From Brucella pituitosa (lineage in GTDB: Bacteria; Pseudomonadota; Alphaproteobacteria; Rhizobiales; Rhizobiaceae), in assembly GCF_003049685.1 (NCBI RefSeq), contig NZ_PYSY02000002.1:1091501-1155500 (forward strand): a stretch of 64,000 bases of DNA. The letters run 5' to 3'. This document shows positions 35,093-44,359 of this stretch, in pieces. A program made the position numbers and the translations under genes. The notes below the pieces were generated by a model, which saw nothing but the letters and a program-made list of their open reading frames with translations, did not search any database and was not told the DNA's origin. Every line of letters starts with the position of its first letter. Position 1 is the stretch's first letter.

Positions 35093-36043
35093 TCAAATTG
35101 ATGATATGACAGTCAGCCAAGGCGATATCTGGCGGACCTTACCGCCATAGGGTTCGACAACAGCTTCAAGTGCGGAAACAGGATTTTTGAGATCAAAAAC
35201 GCCACTGATCCTCTGCGCCCCAAAGCCCGGTTGAGCGAGAAGCACACGCCCCTGCTGCCAGCGCGCAATACGTGCCACAACAGAGGCTATCGTATCGCGT
35301 TCGGCAACGATAATGCCCTGACGCCAGGCCGCGATTTGCGATGTATCGCGATTGCCGCGTTCAAAATCATGGTTTCCTTCATTGAAAGTGAGCCAGTCAC
35401 CCTCGCCAAGCGGTGTCAGCGTATCGTGCGCACCGGTTGGCCGGACCGCAACAAGCCCATGATCCACGGACACTGTAAGATAGCCCGCATCACTGCTGAC
35501 ATCAAAGGCAGTTCCCAAAGCGGTCGCAACGAGATTTCCGGTTTCGACACTGAAAGGGCGATCTGGATCGGGCTTCACGTCGAAAAACGCCATACCTGTA
35601 AGCAGCTCGACATGACGAGCGTTTGTATCGAACTTCAAGCGAATGGCGCTATCAGGGCCAAGGGTTACCTTGCTGCCATCTGAGAGTGAGACATCCTGCA
35701 ATTGAGCGGAAGCGGTCATGTAATCGGCTTGCGCCTGCAAAATAAGCTGTGGTCCGAAGAGCGCTCCACTGGCGACAACGGCAAGCCCTGCCGCCCCGCC
35801 AGTCAAAATCGAGCGCCGCGTCATCTTCGGACGAACCGCACGGCGCTGATCCTGCATGACCTTGCCAGCCATGCCGTAAATCTCCATTGCCTCACGCCAC
35901 GCTGTTTCATGCTCGGGACTGCGTGCACGCCAGCGACTGACAAGATCATGCGCGACCGGATTGTCGGGGTCATCCTGAATGCGGATGACAAGATCCAGAG
36001 CTTCCTCGAACAGCTTTTCGCTTTTCGATAGTTTGTCATCCAT
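35093..36043 (-). CDS. FecR-type anti-sigma factor with twin-arginine-like segment
   Basis: A 316-residue signal transducer for the adjacent sigma factor and receptor. The N-terminal cytoplasmic part (DUF4880-like) has LVSRWRARSPEHETAWREA. At about 74-97 a twin-arginine motif precedes the membrane helix (MTRRSILTGGAAGLAVVASG), unlike the FecR at 24901, so it may be inserted by Tat. The periplasmic FecR domain follows (VSLSDGSKVTLGPDSAIRL, then GMAFFDVKPDPDRPFSV), with a C-terminal STN-like part (ISGVFDLKNPVSALEAVV). Confidence 0.88.
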   Translation of the reverse strand: MDDKLSKSEKLFEEALDLVIRIQDDPDNPVAHDLVSRWRARSPEHETAWREAMEIYGMAGKVMQDQRRAVRPKMTRRSILTGGAAGLAVVASGALFGPQLILQAQADYMTASAQLQDVSLSDGSKVTLGPDSAIRLKFDTNARHVELLTGMAFFDVKPDPDRPFSVETGNLVATALGTAFDVSSDAGYLTVSVDHGLVAVRPTGAHDTLTPLGEGDWLTFNEGNHDFERGNRDTSQIAAWRQGIIVAERDTIASVVARIARWQQGRVLLAQPGFGAQRISGVFDLKNPVSALEAVVEPYGGKVRQISPWLTVISSI

Positions 36044-36145
36044 TCAGCGTCTATCCTCGTAATTCAGCCGTTTCACACAGCCGAACAGCTTCTCATAAAA
36101 CAGGTCTTATTGATTATAACGAATGAAGGACGAGAATTTTCTCCC

Positions 36146-36661
36146 TCATAAGCCGGAAGAAACCTCCAGCAAACGTGCTCTTAAATGCACATAGCCGCGT
36201 TTGATAAGCGTCCATGTCCGCGACACGGAAAGCCCCAATTCACGCGCCACCTCGGCAATCGTCTTTTCTTCGAGACGATGAAGCTCGAAAGCCCGACGTG
36301 TCTGTTCAGGCAGCTCAAGCAGCGCTTTTTCGATAATCATAAGACGCTGCCTGTCATAGACGATTGTTTCTGGCGTCGGTGTTGCATCGGCAACGCGACC
36401 CCATTCCTCATCGGGCATATCAACATATTCGACAATACGTTCACGGCGATAAAGGTCGATGGACAGATTTCGCGCGATCTGGTGAAGATAGGCACGAGGA
36501 TTGTTATCTTTGTCCGATGACCCGGATGACGTTGCAGACATAACCCGAACGAAAGTGTCCTGCGTCAGATCCGCGGCCGTTTCTGCATTATGTCCTCTAC
36601 GCCGGAAAAAGCGGTTCAATTCCCGCGCATGGTTCTGGAAAAGGCGTTGCAGATTCCACAT
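36146..36661 (-). CDS. ECF sigma factor, FecI-type
   Basis: A 171-residue sigma factor with region 2 (ETAADLTQDTFVRVMSA, then RAYLHQIARNLSIDLYRRER) and region 4 (ALLELPEQTRRAFELHRLEE, then IAEVARELGLSVSRTWTLI). It starts the leftward set sigma-FecR-receptor/Omp fusion, although 102 and 133 bases separate the genes, which leaves room for a separate receptor promoter driven by this sigma factor. It is related to, but clearly different from, the sigma factor at 24332. Confidence 0.9.
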   Translation of the reverse strand: MWNLQRLFQNHARELNRFFRRRGHNAETAADLTQDTFVRVMSATSSGSSDKDNNPRAYLHQIARNLSIDLYRRERIVEYVDMPDEEWGRVADATPTPETIVYDRQRLMIIEKALLELPEQTRRAFELHRLEEKTIAEVARELGLSVSRTWTLIKRGYVHLRARLLEVSSGL

Positions 36662-36665
36662 TAGA

Positions 36666-36763
36666 GCGCATCCCGAAAAGTGTGAAACGGTTTTCGGAAA
36701 AGATGCGCGTTAAAACAAATAGTTAGAGCGCCGATCTGTTTCAATCAGATCGAAACGCGCTCT
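36666..36763. repeat. Dispersed palindromic repeat, copy 2 with adjacent hairpin
   Basis: The first hairpin has outer arms GCGCATC (36666-36672) and GATGCGC (36702-36708) and inner arms CCGAAAA/TTTTCGG. After 16 bases a second hairpin follows: AGAGCGC (36725-36731) and GCGCTCT (36757-36763), with inner CGATCTG/CAGATCG. It lies upstream of the sigma gene and may influence its expression. The remaining 36764-36922 stretch is AT-rich without a recognised feature. Confidence 0.75.
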
Positions 36764-36922
36764 AATCGAAACTCATTCGAAACGCGCAAATTTCTCGGCA
36801 TCGGTCCGGCATGGGCCGATTACAAAACCCACTGGCAGGCCTGTTGCGGCAGTGTTCACCCTTACTGTTATATATGATTAAAATAGTCAACTTAATATTG
36901 CTATATTCCTGCCTGCAAGCGT

Positions 36923-38467
36923 TCAGGCAGCCGGGGGGAGCCCCCAGGCAGGCACTGGACGACCAAAGTGCCAACCTTGCCCCACCGCCTCTGGATGCAG
37001 TGCAAGAACGTAAGCCGCCTGCTCCTGCGTTTCCACGCCTTCAACGATCAGCTTAAGCTCCATTCGCCGCGCTATGTTGCAAATGTTCTCAACAATCTCG
37101 GCGCTGACTGCTTCGGTTCCGATGGCCTGCGTGAACATGCGGTCGATTTTAATGCCACTGATCGGCAGCTTTGCCAGATAGGCAAGATTGGAATAACCGG
37201 TCCCGAAATCATCAATGAAGAACTCGTAGCCCCGTGCCCGAAATGATTTCATGCTCTCAATGAGGCGCTCATGATGGGCGGTCGAGCGCTCGGTGATTTC
37301 CAGCACGATTTGTCGTGACGAAAGACCGTGTTTTTTGACCTCTTCATCCAGGAACTCAAGCGTGTTCGGATCAATCACATCATCCACCGACAAATTCAGA
37401 CTGAGATAAAAGTCCCCGCTTTTCTGCAGTCGCATCTGCATGTCGTCCAGCGCTTTGCGCACAACGATACGAGTAATGTCTTTGATGACGCCGTGTTCCT
37501 CTGCAATCATAATGAACACATCAGGCGCGATCGGGTCTCCATGATCATCCGACAAACGTGCCAGCACCTCGGCACCATTCACGTGCCCGTCACGCAATCG
37601 CACCAATGGCTGATAGACGACGCTTACCCGCCCTTCCGCGATAGACCGCTTAACCTGTTGAGGAAGCGAGGAATGACCGCGCCGCCACTGGACGGCTGCC
37701 ACGCCTAACCCGCTGCCCGCGAGGCCACCAAAAGCAACAAGTGCCAGTAAAACACCTGGCGCCTGTTGCAATATGCTGACGCCTGTGAGCGCTGCTATCA
37801 CACATATATCAAGATCATTGGAGCAGCTTGACGCAAGTCGATGTGAGCGCAAATCATACCAGGCGAGTTTTTCTGGCCGCTGCGTCGTTAACTGGCTCGC
37901 ATCACCAAATGTCCTATAGATATATTGGCCATCCTGACTGATGACATGCGCACTCAGATTGGATTGCGGGCGTTCGTATAAGGCAAAGGCGACCGGCGAT
38001 GTGAAGACCACAGCTGTGCCATGCATGACCATATCGACCGCAGTCAGGTGGCTACCTATGCCTACGACCTGCCCCCATAAACGATGACCACCGTCCACTT
38101 CCCTGTCTGCAGTGGGTAGTTCAGCAGGTGGAGACAATCGTCCCCAAAGCGCAGTGCAGACGATATGATTGTTCAACACTCGTCCGATATCGCGCAAGTA
38201 GTGTGCTTTGAATGTGAGAAGGCGCAACTCTTTCAGATTGTCATCGGAGCACAAGGTTTGGCTCGTATCATTCACAACACTCAGAGTATCACGGCCAGAT
38301 TTCGCAACATTCACTGAGTGGGACAAAAGATTGTCCCGATAGTCGTTAAGCCGGATATATGAAAGCCGGACAAGTTCCATCTGTCCTAAGAGAATGGTTA
38401 TTGCGACGCCGATACACGCGACGAATGCAACAAACCACCGATCCCCGTTGGTACGCAGCTTTATCAT
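36923..38467 (-). CDS. CSS-motif EAL-domain cyclic-di-GMP phosphodiesterase
   Basis: About 514 residues from the ATG at 38467; an alternative in-frame ATG at 38551 adds a basic and cysteine-rich leader. Two membrane helices flank a periplasmic sensor region (about 15-235) that includes LCSDDN, the CSS-type redox sensor position. The cytoplasmic EAL domain (about 265-505) reads VYQPLVRLRDGHVNGAEVLARL, LEITERS, FFIDDFGTGYSNL and IVEGVETQEQ. The EAL tripeptide is EVL, which is common and compatible with activity; the metal-binding acidic residues are kept. It should degrade cyclic-di-GMP, perhaps in response to periplasmic redox state. Confidence 0.88.
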   Translation of the reverse strand: MIKLRTNGDRWFVAFVACIGVAITILLGQMELVRLSYIRLNDYRDNLLSHSVNVAKSGRDTLSVVNDTSQTLCSDDNLKELRLLTFKAHYLRDIGRVLNNHIVCTALWGRLSPPAELPTADREVDGGHRLWGQVVGIGSHLTAVDMVMHGTAVVFTSPVAFALYERPQSNLSAHVISQDGQYIYRTFGDASQLTTQRPEKLAWYDLRSHRLASSCSNDLDICVIAALTGVSILQQAPGVLLALVAFGGLAGSGLGVAAVQWRRGHSSLPQQVKRSIAEGRVSVVYQPLVRLRDGHVNGAEVLARLSDDHGDPIAPDVFIMIAEEHGVIKDITRIVVRKALDDMQMRLQKSGDFYLSLNLSVDDVIDPNTLEFLDEEVKKHGLSSRQIVLEITERSTAHHERLIESMKSFRARGYEFFIDDFGTGYSNLAYLAKLPISGIKIDRMFTQAIGTEAVSAEIVENICNIARRMELKLIVEGVETQEQAAYVLALHPEAVGQGWHFGRPVPAWGLPPAA

Positions 38468-38688
38468 TAGGATGAATGTCCCCAAGCAGCAAATCAACGC
38501 TCCCCGTTGTTTTAGCAAAGCTACACAAGTCCTGGTGCGAAGCCAATGCATAAGGCACCTAATTTATCAAGAAAATCAAACCAATCGGCAAACCTGTCCT
38601 ACGAATAATATCGGCCTATTCTCGGGATTTCAGTTTAAATCCACGCCTGAGGTTGACGTTGCATATCCGGACCGTAGATTAACTGACC

Positions 38689-39846
38689 ATGACAAATATT
38701 GTGATTGATCAAGATTATCTGCTCGAAAAACTAGGCGCCCTGCTGGCAATTCCAAGTCCAACGGGCTTTACAGATGAAGCAGTGCACTATGTTGCACGCG
38801 AACTGGAGAGGCTCGGTCTCGAGGTGATGCTGACACGGCGCGGTGCTATCCGTGCCCGCCGCAGCGGCGATTCCCGCAAACCAGCACGCGGCATCGTTTC
38901 CCATCTCGATACGCTTGGCGCACAGGTCAAATATCTCAAATCGAACGGGCGGCTGGAGCTTGTTTCAATCGGCAACTGGTCAGCACGTTTTGCCGAAGGG
39001 GCGCGCGTTTCGATCTTCTCATCCAAAGGCACTTATCGCGGTTCGATCCTGCCGCTGAAAGCCTCTGGCCATACTTTTAACGACGAAGTGGACACACTTC
39101 CTGTTGGCTGGACCTATATCGAGTTGCGCGTCGATGCCCTGGCCCGCAACAAGGAAGATCTAATCGAACTGGGCATCGATGTTGGCGATATCGTTGCCAT
39201 CGATCCAATGCCGGAATTCATCGATAACGGTTTCATCGTTTCCAGACATCTGGATGACAAGGCAGGGGTTGCCATCATGCTGGCTTCTCTTGAAGCCATG
39301 CAACGCCTCAAGGTCAAAACACCGGTCGATACATACTGGCTTTTCACTATCGGCGAGGAGGTCGGCGTCGGCGCTTCTGCTGTTGTGGTGCCAGACATAG
39401 CCTCACTCGTGGCTATCGACAATGGCACCACCGCCCCCGGCCAGAATTCGTCTGAATTTGGCGTAACCCTCGCCATGGCCGACCAGACCGGCCCCTTCGA
39501 TTATCACCTGACCAAGAAGCTTTACGAGCTTTGCGGTGAGCATGAAATACCCGTTCAAAAAGACGTTTTCCGCTATTACCGCTCTGATGCAGCCTCAGCC
39601 GTGGAAGCTGGTCACGATGTTCGCACGGCACTTCTCACATTTGGTGTCGATGCCTCGCACGGCTATGAGCGTATTCATTTGAGTGCTCTCACATCCATTG
39701 CAAAGCTCACTGTTCACTATGCAATGAGCGACGTTGAGATCAAGCGCGATGCCGAAGAAACCGCCAAGGGCCTCAAGGGCTTTACCCATCAGAAGTCGAC
39801 AACCGCCGAACAGGATCTGAAGCCGGAAGACACACCGACAGAATAG
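38689..39846 (+). CDS. M42-family metallopeptidase of the NAGGN osmolyte system
   Basis: A 385-residue cytoplasmic di-metal aminopeptidase-like protein. Metal and catalytic motifs are visible: GIVSHLDTLGA (first His and Asp), RHLDDKAGVA (bridging Asp), TIGEEVGVGAS (catalytic Glu and metal Glu), VAIDNGT and VDASHGYERIH. This M42 subgroup is found beside asnO and ngs in many bacteria and is annotated as part of the NAGGN system, presumably hydrolysing the dipeptide when osmotic stress ends. Here the biosynthetic genes lie 6 kb downstream, with a dipeptide transporter in between. It ends with its own terminator. Confidence 0.88.
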   Translation: MTNIVIDQDYLLEKLGALLAIPSPTGFTDEAVHYVARELERLGLEVMLTRRGAIRARRSGDSRKPARGIVSHLDTLGAQVKYLKSNGRLELVSIGNWSARFAEGARVSIFSSKGTYRGSILPLKASGHTFNDEVDTLPVGWTYIELRVDALARNKEDLIELGIDVGDIVAIDPMPEFIDNGFIVSRHLDDKAGVAIMLASLEAMQRLKVKTPVDTYWLFTIGEEVGVGASAVVVPDIASLVAIDNGTTAPGQNSSEFGVTLAMADQTGPFDYHLTKKLYELCGEHEIPVQKDVFRYYRSDAASAVEAGHDVRTALLTFGVDASHGYERIHLSALTSIAKLTVHYAMSDVEIKRDAEETAKGLKGFTHQKSTTAEQDLKPEDTPTE

Positions 39847-39870
39847 CCGAAAACGGCACCGGGAATTTGA

Positions 39871-39889
39871 AGGCGGGTTCATCCCGCCT
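39871..39889 (+). terminator. Rho-independent terminator
   Basis: Stem AGGCGGG/CCCGCCT with a 5-base loop, followed by TTTATTTCATT, 25 bases after the M42 peptidase stop. It separates this gene from the transporter operon that starts at 39991. Confidence 0.85.
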
Positions 39890-39990
39890 TTTATTTCATT
39901 CAAATTAATTATGATAATTTATTGATATACGTGAATTTCTCCCTATAAATTAAAGTCTGACAGATTTGGCCTAAACGAAAGGAACCGCTG

Positions 39991-41553
39991 ATGAAGAGGT
40001 TATTTCGCGCCGTTTTGACAGCGGCCACTCTGGTTCTGGGTTCAGCGACATTTCACGCTGGCGCGCAGACACCGCCCGATGTTCTGATTGTCGGGCAGAT
40101 TGCCGAACCGCAATCGCTTGACCCGCACACGGTCACGGCAACCAATGATTTCCGCATCCTTGTGAACATCTATGACGGTCTGGTCCGCTATAAGGATGGC
40201 ACGCTGGAAATCGAACCGGCACTCGCTGAAAGCTGGACCATTTCGGATGACGGCAAGACCTATACATTCAAGCTGAGACAGGGCGTGAAGTTCCATGACG
40301 GTTCGGATTTCAACGCGGAAGCGGTCAAATTCAATTTCGAGCGGATGCTGAACAAGGATCATCCGTTCTATAATACCGGCCCGTTCCCCCTCTCCTTCAA
40401 CTTTGAATCCATTGAAAGCGTCAATGCGCTCGATGCAAACACAGTCGAGTTCAAACTGAAAGAACCGTTCGCGCCTTTCCTGTCTAACCTTGCCTATCCG
40501 ACCGGCCTCATCGTTTCGCCAGCCGCCGTCGAACAATATGGCACTGAATTTGGTCGCCACCCGTCGGGCACCGGCCCATTCAAATTTGCCGAATGGCAGT
40601 CTGGCCAGCGCGTGGTGGTCGAGCGTAATCCCGACTATTGGGACAAGGCTCCGACCTTGAACGCGATTGTTTTCCGTCCCATCACCGACGCCAACACCCG
40701 CGTTGCTGAAATGATGGCAGGTGGCATCGACATCATGGTCGAGGTGCCACCGGATAATCTCGCAACCTTCAAGCAGGATGCAAATTTCGCTGTCGCAGAA
40801 CAGGCGGGACCGCATGTGTGGTTCAGCATTCTCAACACCAAAAGCGGACCTTTCGCCGACAAGAAAGTCCGCCAGGCTGCAAACTATGCCGTCAACAAAC
40901 AGGGTCTGGTCGATAATGTCCTGCAAGGTTCGGCTACTGTCGCGGCCGGTCCCGTGCCACCTGCATTCAACTGGGTTGATGATAAAACCGAGCCTTATCC
41001 TTACGATCCGGAAAAAGCCAAGGCGCTGTTAAAGGAAGCAGGCGCCACCAATCCTGAACTCACTTTCTATGTGACAGAAGGTGGCTCGGGGATGCTTGAC
41101 CCGATCAATATGGGCGCAGCTATTCAGGCTGATCTTCAGGCCGTCGGCTTCAAGGTGAAGATTGAAACCTACGAGTGGAACACCTTTCTTGGTCGCGTGA
41201 ATTCCGGGCTCGATGGCAAGGCAGACATGGCTGAAATGGCGTGGATGACCAATGATCCAGACACGGTTCCATTTCTCACGCTTCGCACCGAAGCCCTGCC
41301 GGACAAGGGTGGCTTTAACTCAGGCTATTATTCCAATCCGAAAGTCGATGAATTGCTGACCAAGGCGCGCACATCGACCGATCAGGCAGAGCGCGGCAAG
41401 CTCTACGGCGAGATTCAATCTATCGTTCACGACGATGCGCCATGGCTCTTCGTGGCCAACTGGAAGCAGAATGCTGTCACAACAGCAGCGGTTCAGGGCT
41501 TCAAACTGCAGCCGTCATTCCTGCTGCATCTCAAAGATGTGACCAAGCAATAA
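39991..41553 (+). CDS. Peptide ABC transporter periplasmic binding protein (DppA/OppA type)
   Basis: A 520-residue extracytoplasmic solute-binding protein of family 5. Signal peptide MKRLFRAVLTAATLVLGSAT, cleaved near AGA. Family hallmarks are EPQSLDPHTVTATNDFRI, YDGLVRYKDGTLEIEPALAE, VKFHDGSDFNAEAVKFNFER and GTGPFKFAEW. It is the first gene of a transporter operon (39991-45929) that is flanked by NAGGN genes on both sides. Its ligand could be a dipeptide precursor, NAGGN itself or an unrelated peptide; context suggests the first two. Confidence 0.9.
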   Translation: MKRLFRAVLTAATLVLGSATFHAGAQTPPDVLIVGQIAEPQSLDPHTVTATNDFRILVNIYDGLVRYKDGTLEIEPALAESWTISDDGKTYTFKLRQGVKFHDGSDFNAEAVKFNFERMLNKDHPFYNTGPFPLSFNFESIESVNALDANTVEFKLKEPFAPFLSNLAYPTGLIVSPAAVEQYGTEFGRHPSGTGPFKFAEWQSGQRVVVERNPDYWDKAPTLNAIVFRPITDANTRVAEMMAGGIDIMVEVPPDNLATFKQDANFAVAEQAGPHVWFSILNTKSGPFADKKVRQAANYAVNKQGLVDNVLQGSATVAAGPVPPAFNWVDDKTEPYPYDPEKAKALLKEAGATNPELTFYVTEGGSGMLDPINMGAAIQADLQAVGFKVKIETYEWNTFLGRVNSGLDGKADMAEMAWMTNDPDTVPFLTLRTEALPDKGGFNSGYYSNPKVDELLTKARTSTDQAERGKLYGEIQSIVHDDAPWLFVANWKQNAVTTAAVQGFKLQPSFLLHLKDVTKQ

Positions 41554-41615
41554 AACATTGCGCCAGCATTAAAACCGCTGGCGCGGTTCTGCCAAAACGA
41601 AGCGAGGGAGGGCCA

Positions 41616-42563
41616 ATGCCAGCCTATATCTTCAAGCGGCTCATCGCGGTCGTTCCCGTACTTTTCGGGCTGTCCATCATCGTTTTTCTGGTGATGGCAT
41701 CAATTCCCGGCGATACCGCCACAGCGCTGCTCGGCTCTTATGCGACGCCGGAAAATGTCGAGCGTATCAATCGCGATCTCGGCCTCGACAAACCACTGGT
41801 CCAGCAATATTTCATCTGGATCGGCAATCTGTTGCAGGGCGATTTCGGCCGCTCCTTCGTGCTCAATCGCCCCGTTCTCGATGAGGTGCTGGAACGCTTT
41901 CAGGCCACGCTCATTCTGGCAGGTGTTGCACTCGTACTTTGCTCTATCTTCGGACTTTTCGCAGGTATTGTCTCAGCCGTGCGCCAGTTCGGCTGGGCGG
42001 ACCGCACGATCACATTCATTGTATTGGCTGGCATTTCGATCCCGTCATTCTGGCTTGGCCTTCTGCTGATTTATCTCTTCGCCGTTCATTGGCGTATCCT
42101 TCCGGCATCGGGCATGTATGCGGTCTATGGCGGCGGTGATCTCAAAGACCTGATCTGGCATCTGATCCTGCCTGCGTCGACACTTGCAGTGGTTGCAGCT
42201 GGCGTGATTGCCCGGCTGACGCGCGGCGCAATGCTTGAAGTGCTGCGTCAGGATTATATCCGCACCGCGCGCGCCAAAGGGCTCAATGAGCGTCGCGTGA
42301 TTTACGGCCACGCCTTCCGTGCAGCCCTTGTCAGTGTCATTCCCGTCATCGGCATTCAGGCAGGCTTTGTGCTGGGCGGTGCGGTCTATATCGAGACCGT
42401 GTTTCAATGGCCCGGCATCGGCGCCATGCTTGTAAAGGCAATTTCGACCCGCGACATCCTGCTTGTGCAGGGCGGTGTGCTAATCGTAGCAGCCAGCTAT
42501 GTGCTGTTCAATCTGCTTGCCGATGTCCTTCAGACCATGCTTGATCCGAGGATAAGCACATGA
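41616..42563 (+). CDS. Peptide ABC transporter permease (DppB type)
   Basis: A 315-residue inner membrane protein; the start follows GCGAGGGAGGG. It has the typical N-terminus (MPAYIFKRLIAVVPVLFGLS), six helices, and the ATPase-contact EAA loop (LRQDYIRTARAKGLNERRVI, about residues 208-227). It overlaps the next gene by four bases. It pairs with the permease half of the following fusion protein. Confidence 0.92.
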   Translation: MPAYIFKRLIAVVPVLFGLSIIVFLVMASIPGDTATALLGSYATPENVERINRDLGLDKPLVQQYFIWIGNLLQGDFGRSFVLNRPVLDEVLERFQATLILAGVALVLCSIFGLFAGIVSAVRQFGWADRTITFIVLAGISIPSFWLGLLLIYLFAVHWRILPASGMYAVYGGGDLKDLIWHLILPASTLAVVAAGVIARLTRGAMLEVLRQDYIRTARAKGLNERRVIYGHAFRAALVSVIPVIGIQAGFVLGGAVYIETVFQWPGIGAMLVKAISTRDILLVQGGVLIVAASYVLFNLLADVLQTMLDPRIST

Positions 42564-44359
42564 GTGCCGTTTCGGAAACCTACACCCCAGCCGCTCCTGC
42601 ACGCCTGTCGTCATGGCGTCTGCTGATGAGCAATCGTCTGGCAGCTTTTGGCTTTTTCCTGCTCGCATTGATCTGCGTGCTGATAATACTCGTGCCAATC
42701 CTGCCATTACCCAACCCGGATGCGACAGCACCCGCAAACCGGCTACAACCCGTCTTCTCTGCTGGCCATCTGCTTGGCACCGACCAGCTTGGACGCGATA
42801 TTCTGAGCCGCCTTCTCTGGGGCGCACGCGTCTCGGTCGCGGTTGGCTTTGCAGCCACGCTGATTGCCGCCGTGATCGGCTCGGCTATCGGCATCGTCGC
42901 AGGCTATGCAGGTGGGCGCACCGACAACCTTATGATGCGCGGCATCGATATGCTGATGGCCTTCCCCTATATCCTGCTGGCTCTTGCAATCGTGGCCGCG
43001 CTCGGACCGGGATTGATGAATGCGCTTTATGCAATTGCCGTGGTCAATATCCCGTTCTTTGCACGTAATGTGCGCGGCACAACACTCGGCCTTGCCAATC
43101 GCGAATTTGTGGATGCCGCCCGGCTTTCCGGTAAAGGGCACATTTCAATCCTGCTTACCGAAGTGTTGCCCAATGTGTTGCCGGTTATCGTCATCACCAT
43201 GTCGACAACGGCAGGCTGGATGATCCTTGAAACGGCAGGCCTCAGCTTTCTGGGTCTTGGCGCGCAGCCGCCACAGGCTGATCTTGGCTCGATGCTCGGC
43301 GAAGGCCGCGCGCAGATGTTCACGGCACCGCATGTTTCCATCGTGCCGGGCCTGATGATCTTTCTGATTGTCATCAGCCTCAATGTGCTGGGCGACGGCA
43401 TCCGCGATGTGCTTGATCCCCGTTTGCGCTCTGGTGCTCTTGCCCGACCCGGCTCGGTAACGGCAATCGCCAAGAACAGAACCACCCCTAAAACCAAGAC
43501 GCTGGATGCAGCCTTGGCCGTTGAGACACTTGAGACAGGCTTCGTCAACAATGACAGCTACACGCCTGCGGTGAGTAATGTTTCGTTGCATCTCAATCGC
43601 GGCGAATGTCTTGGCCTGATTGGTGAAAGCGGCTCAGGCAAAAGCGTGACTGCGCTTTCCATCATGGGGCTGGTCGCCTCCCCGCCCGGCTTGATCCGCA
43701 GCGGCGCTATCTATCTGGACGGTAAAGACGTGCTCGACATGACTGAAACCGAACTGACCGCAACGCGCGGCAGCAAGGTCGCCTATGTATTTCAGGACCC
43801 GCTGACCACGCTGCACCCGATGTACTCAATCGGCAAACAGGTGGAAGAGGCAATCGCTGCGCATAAGTCGATCAGCGCATCCGAACGCCGGGCAGAAGCC
43901 ATCGCCTTGCTGGAAAAAGTGGGTATTCCGGATGCAACGGAGCGTGCAGATCATTACCCGCACCAGCTTTCCGGCGGTCAGCGTCAGCGTGTCGGCATCG
44001 CCATGGCACTTGCAAATGATCCCGACATCATCATCGCAGATGAGCCGACCACTGCACTTGATGTGACCGTACAGGCGCGCATTCTTGAGCTGTTACGCGA
44101 TCTCCAGCGCGAACGCGGCATGGCGCTTTTGTTCATCACCCATGACTTCGGCGTCGTTTCCGAAATCTGCGATCGCGTTGCCGTCATGAAAGACGGGGTG
44201 ATCGTCGAGACCGGGACCACCAGAGAGGTGCTCGCCAATCCGCAACACAGCTATACCAAGCGGCTGATTGCCTGCGTGCCAGAACTTGGCCACGGCAAAG
44301 ACTTCTATGAGCGCGTGGCAAAGTTGTTCAGCCGCAAACAGACGGAGGCCGCCACATGA
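42560..44359 (+). CDS. Peptide ABC transporter permease-ATPase fusion (DppC-DppD)
   Basis: A 599-residue fusion. Residues 1-295 are a DppC-type permease (GTDQLGRDILSRLLWGARVS; EAA loop FVDAARLSGKGHISILL). After a linker (GSVTAIAKNRTTPKTKTL) residues 325-599 form a DppD-type ATPase with Walker A GESGSGKS, signature LSGGQRQRVGIAMAL, Walker B DIIIADEPTTALD, and the OppD-type C-terminus QHSYTKRLIACVPEL. The fusion fixes one permease to one ATPase. It is known in some peptide transporters but not the usual organisation. It overlaps the next gene by four bases. Confidence 0.92.
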   Translation: MSAVSETYTPAAPARLSSWRLLMSNRLAAFGFFLLALICVLIILVPILPLPNPDATAPANRLQPVFSAGHLLGTDQLGRDILSRLLWGARVSVAVGFAATLIAAVIGSAIGIVAGYAGGRTDNLMMRGIDMLMAFPYILLALAIVAALGPGLMNALYAIAVVNIPFFARNVRGTTLGLANREFVDAARLSGKGHISILLTEVLPNVLPVIVITMSTTAGWMILETAGLSFLGLGAQPPQADLGSMLGEGRAQMFTAPHVSIVPGLMIFLIVISLNVLGDGIRDVLDPRLRSGALARPGSVTAIAKNRTTPKTKTLDAALAVETLETGFVNNDSYTPAVSNVSLHLNRGECLGLIGESGSGKSVTALSIMGLVASPPGLIRSGAIYLDGKDVLDMTETELTATRGSKVAYVFQDPLTTLHPMYSIGKQVEEAIAAHKSISASERRAEAIALLEKVGIPDATERADHYPHQLSGGQRQRVGIAMALANDPDIIIADEPTTALDVTVQARILELLRDLQRERGMALLFITHDFGVVSEICDRVAVMKDGVIVETGTTREVLANPQHSYTKRLIACVPELGHGKDFYERVAKLFSRKQTEAAT

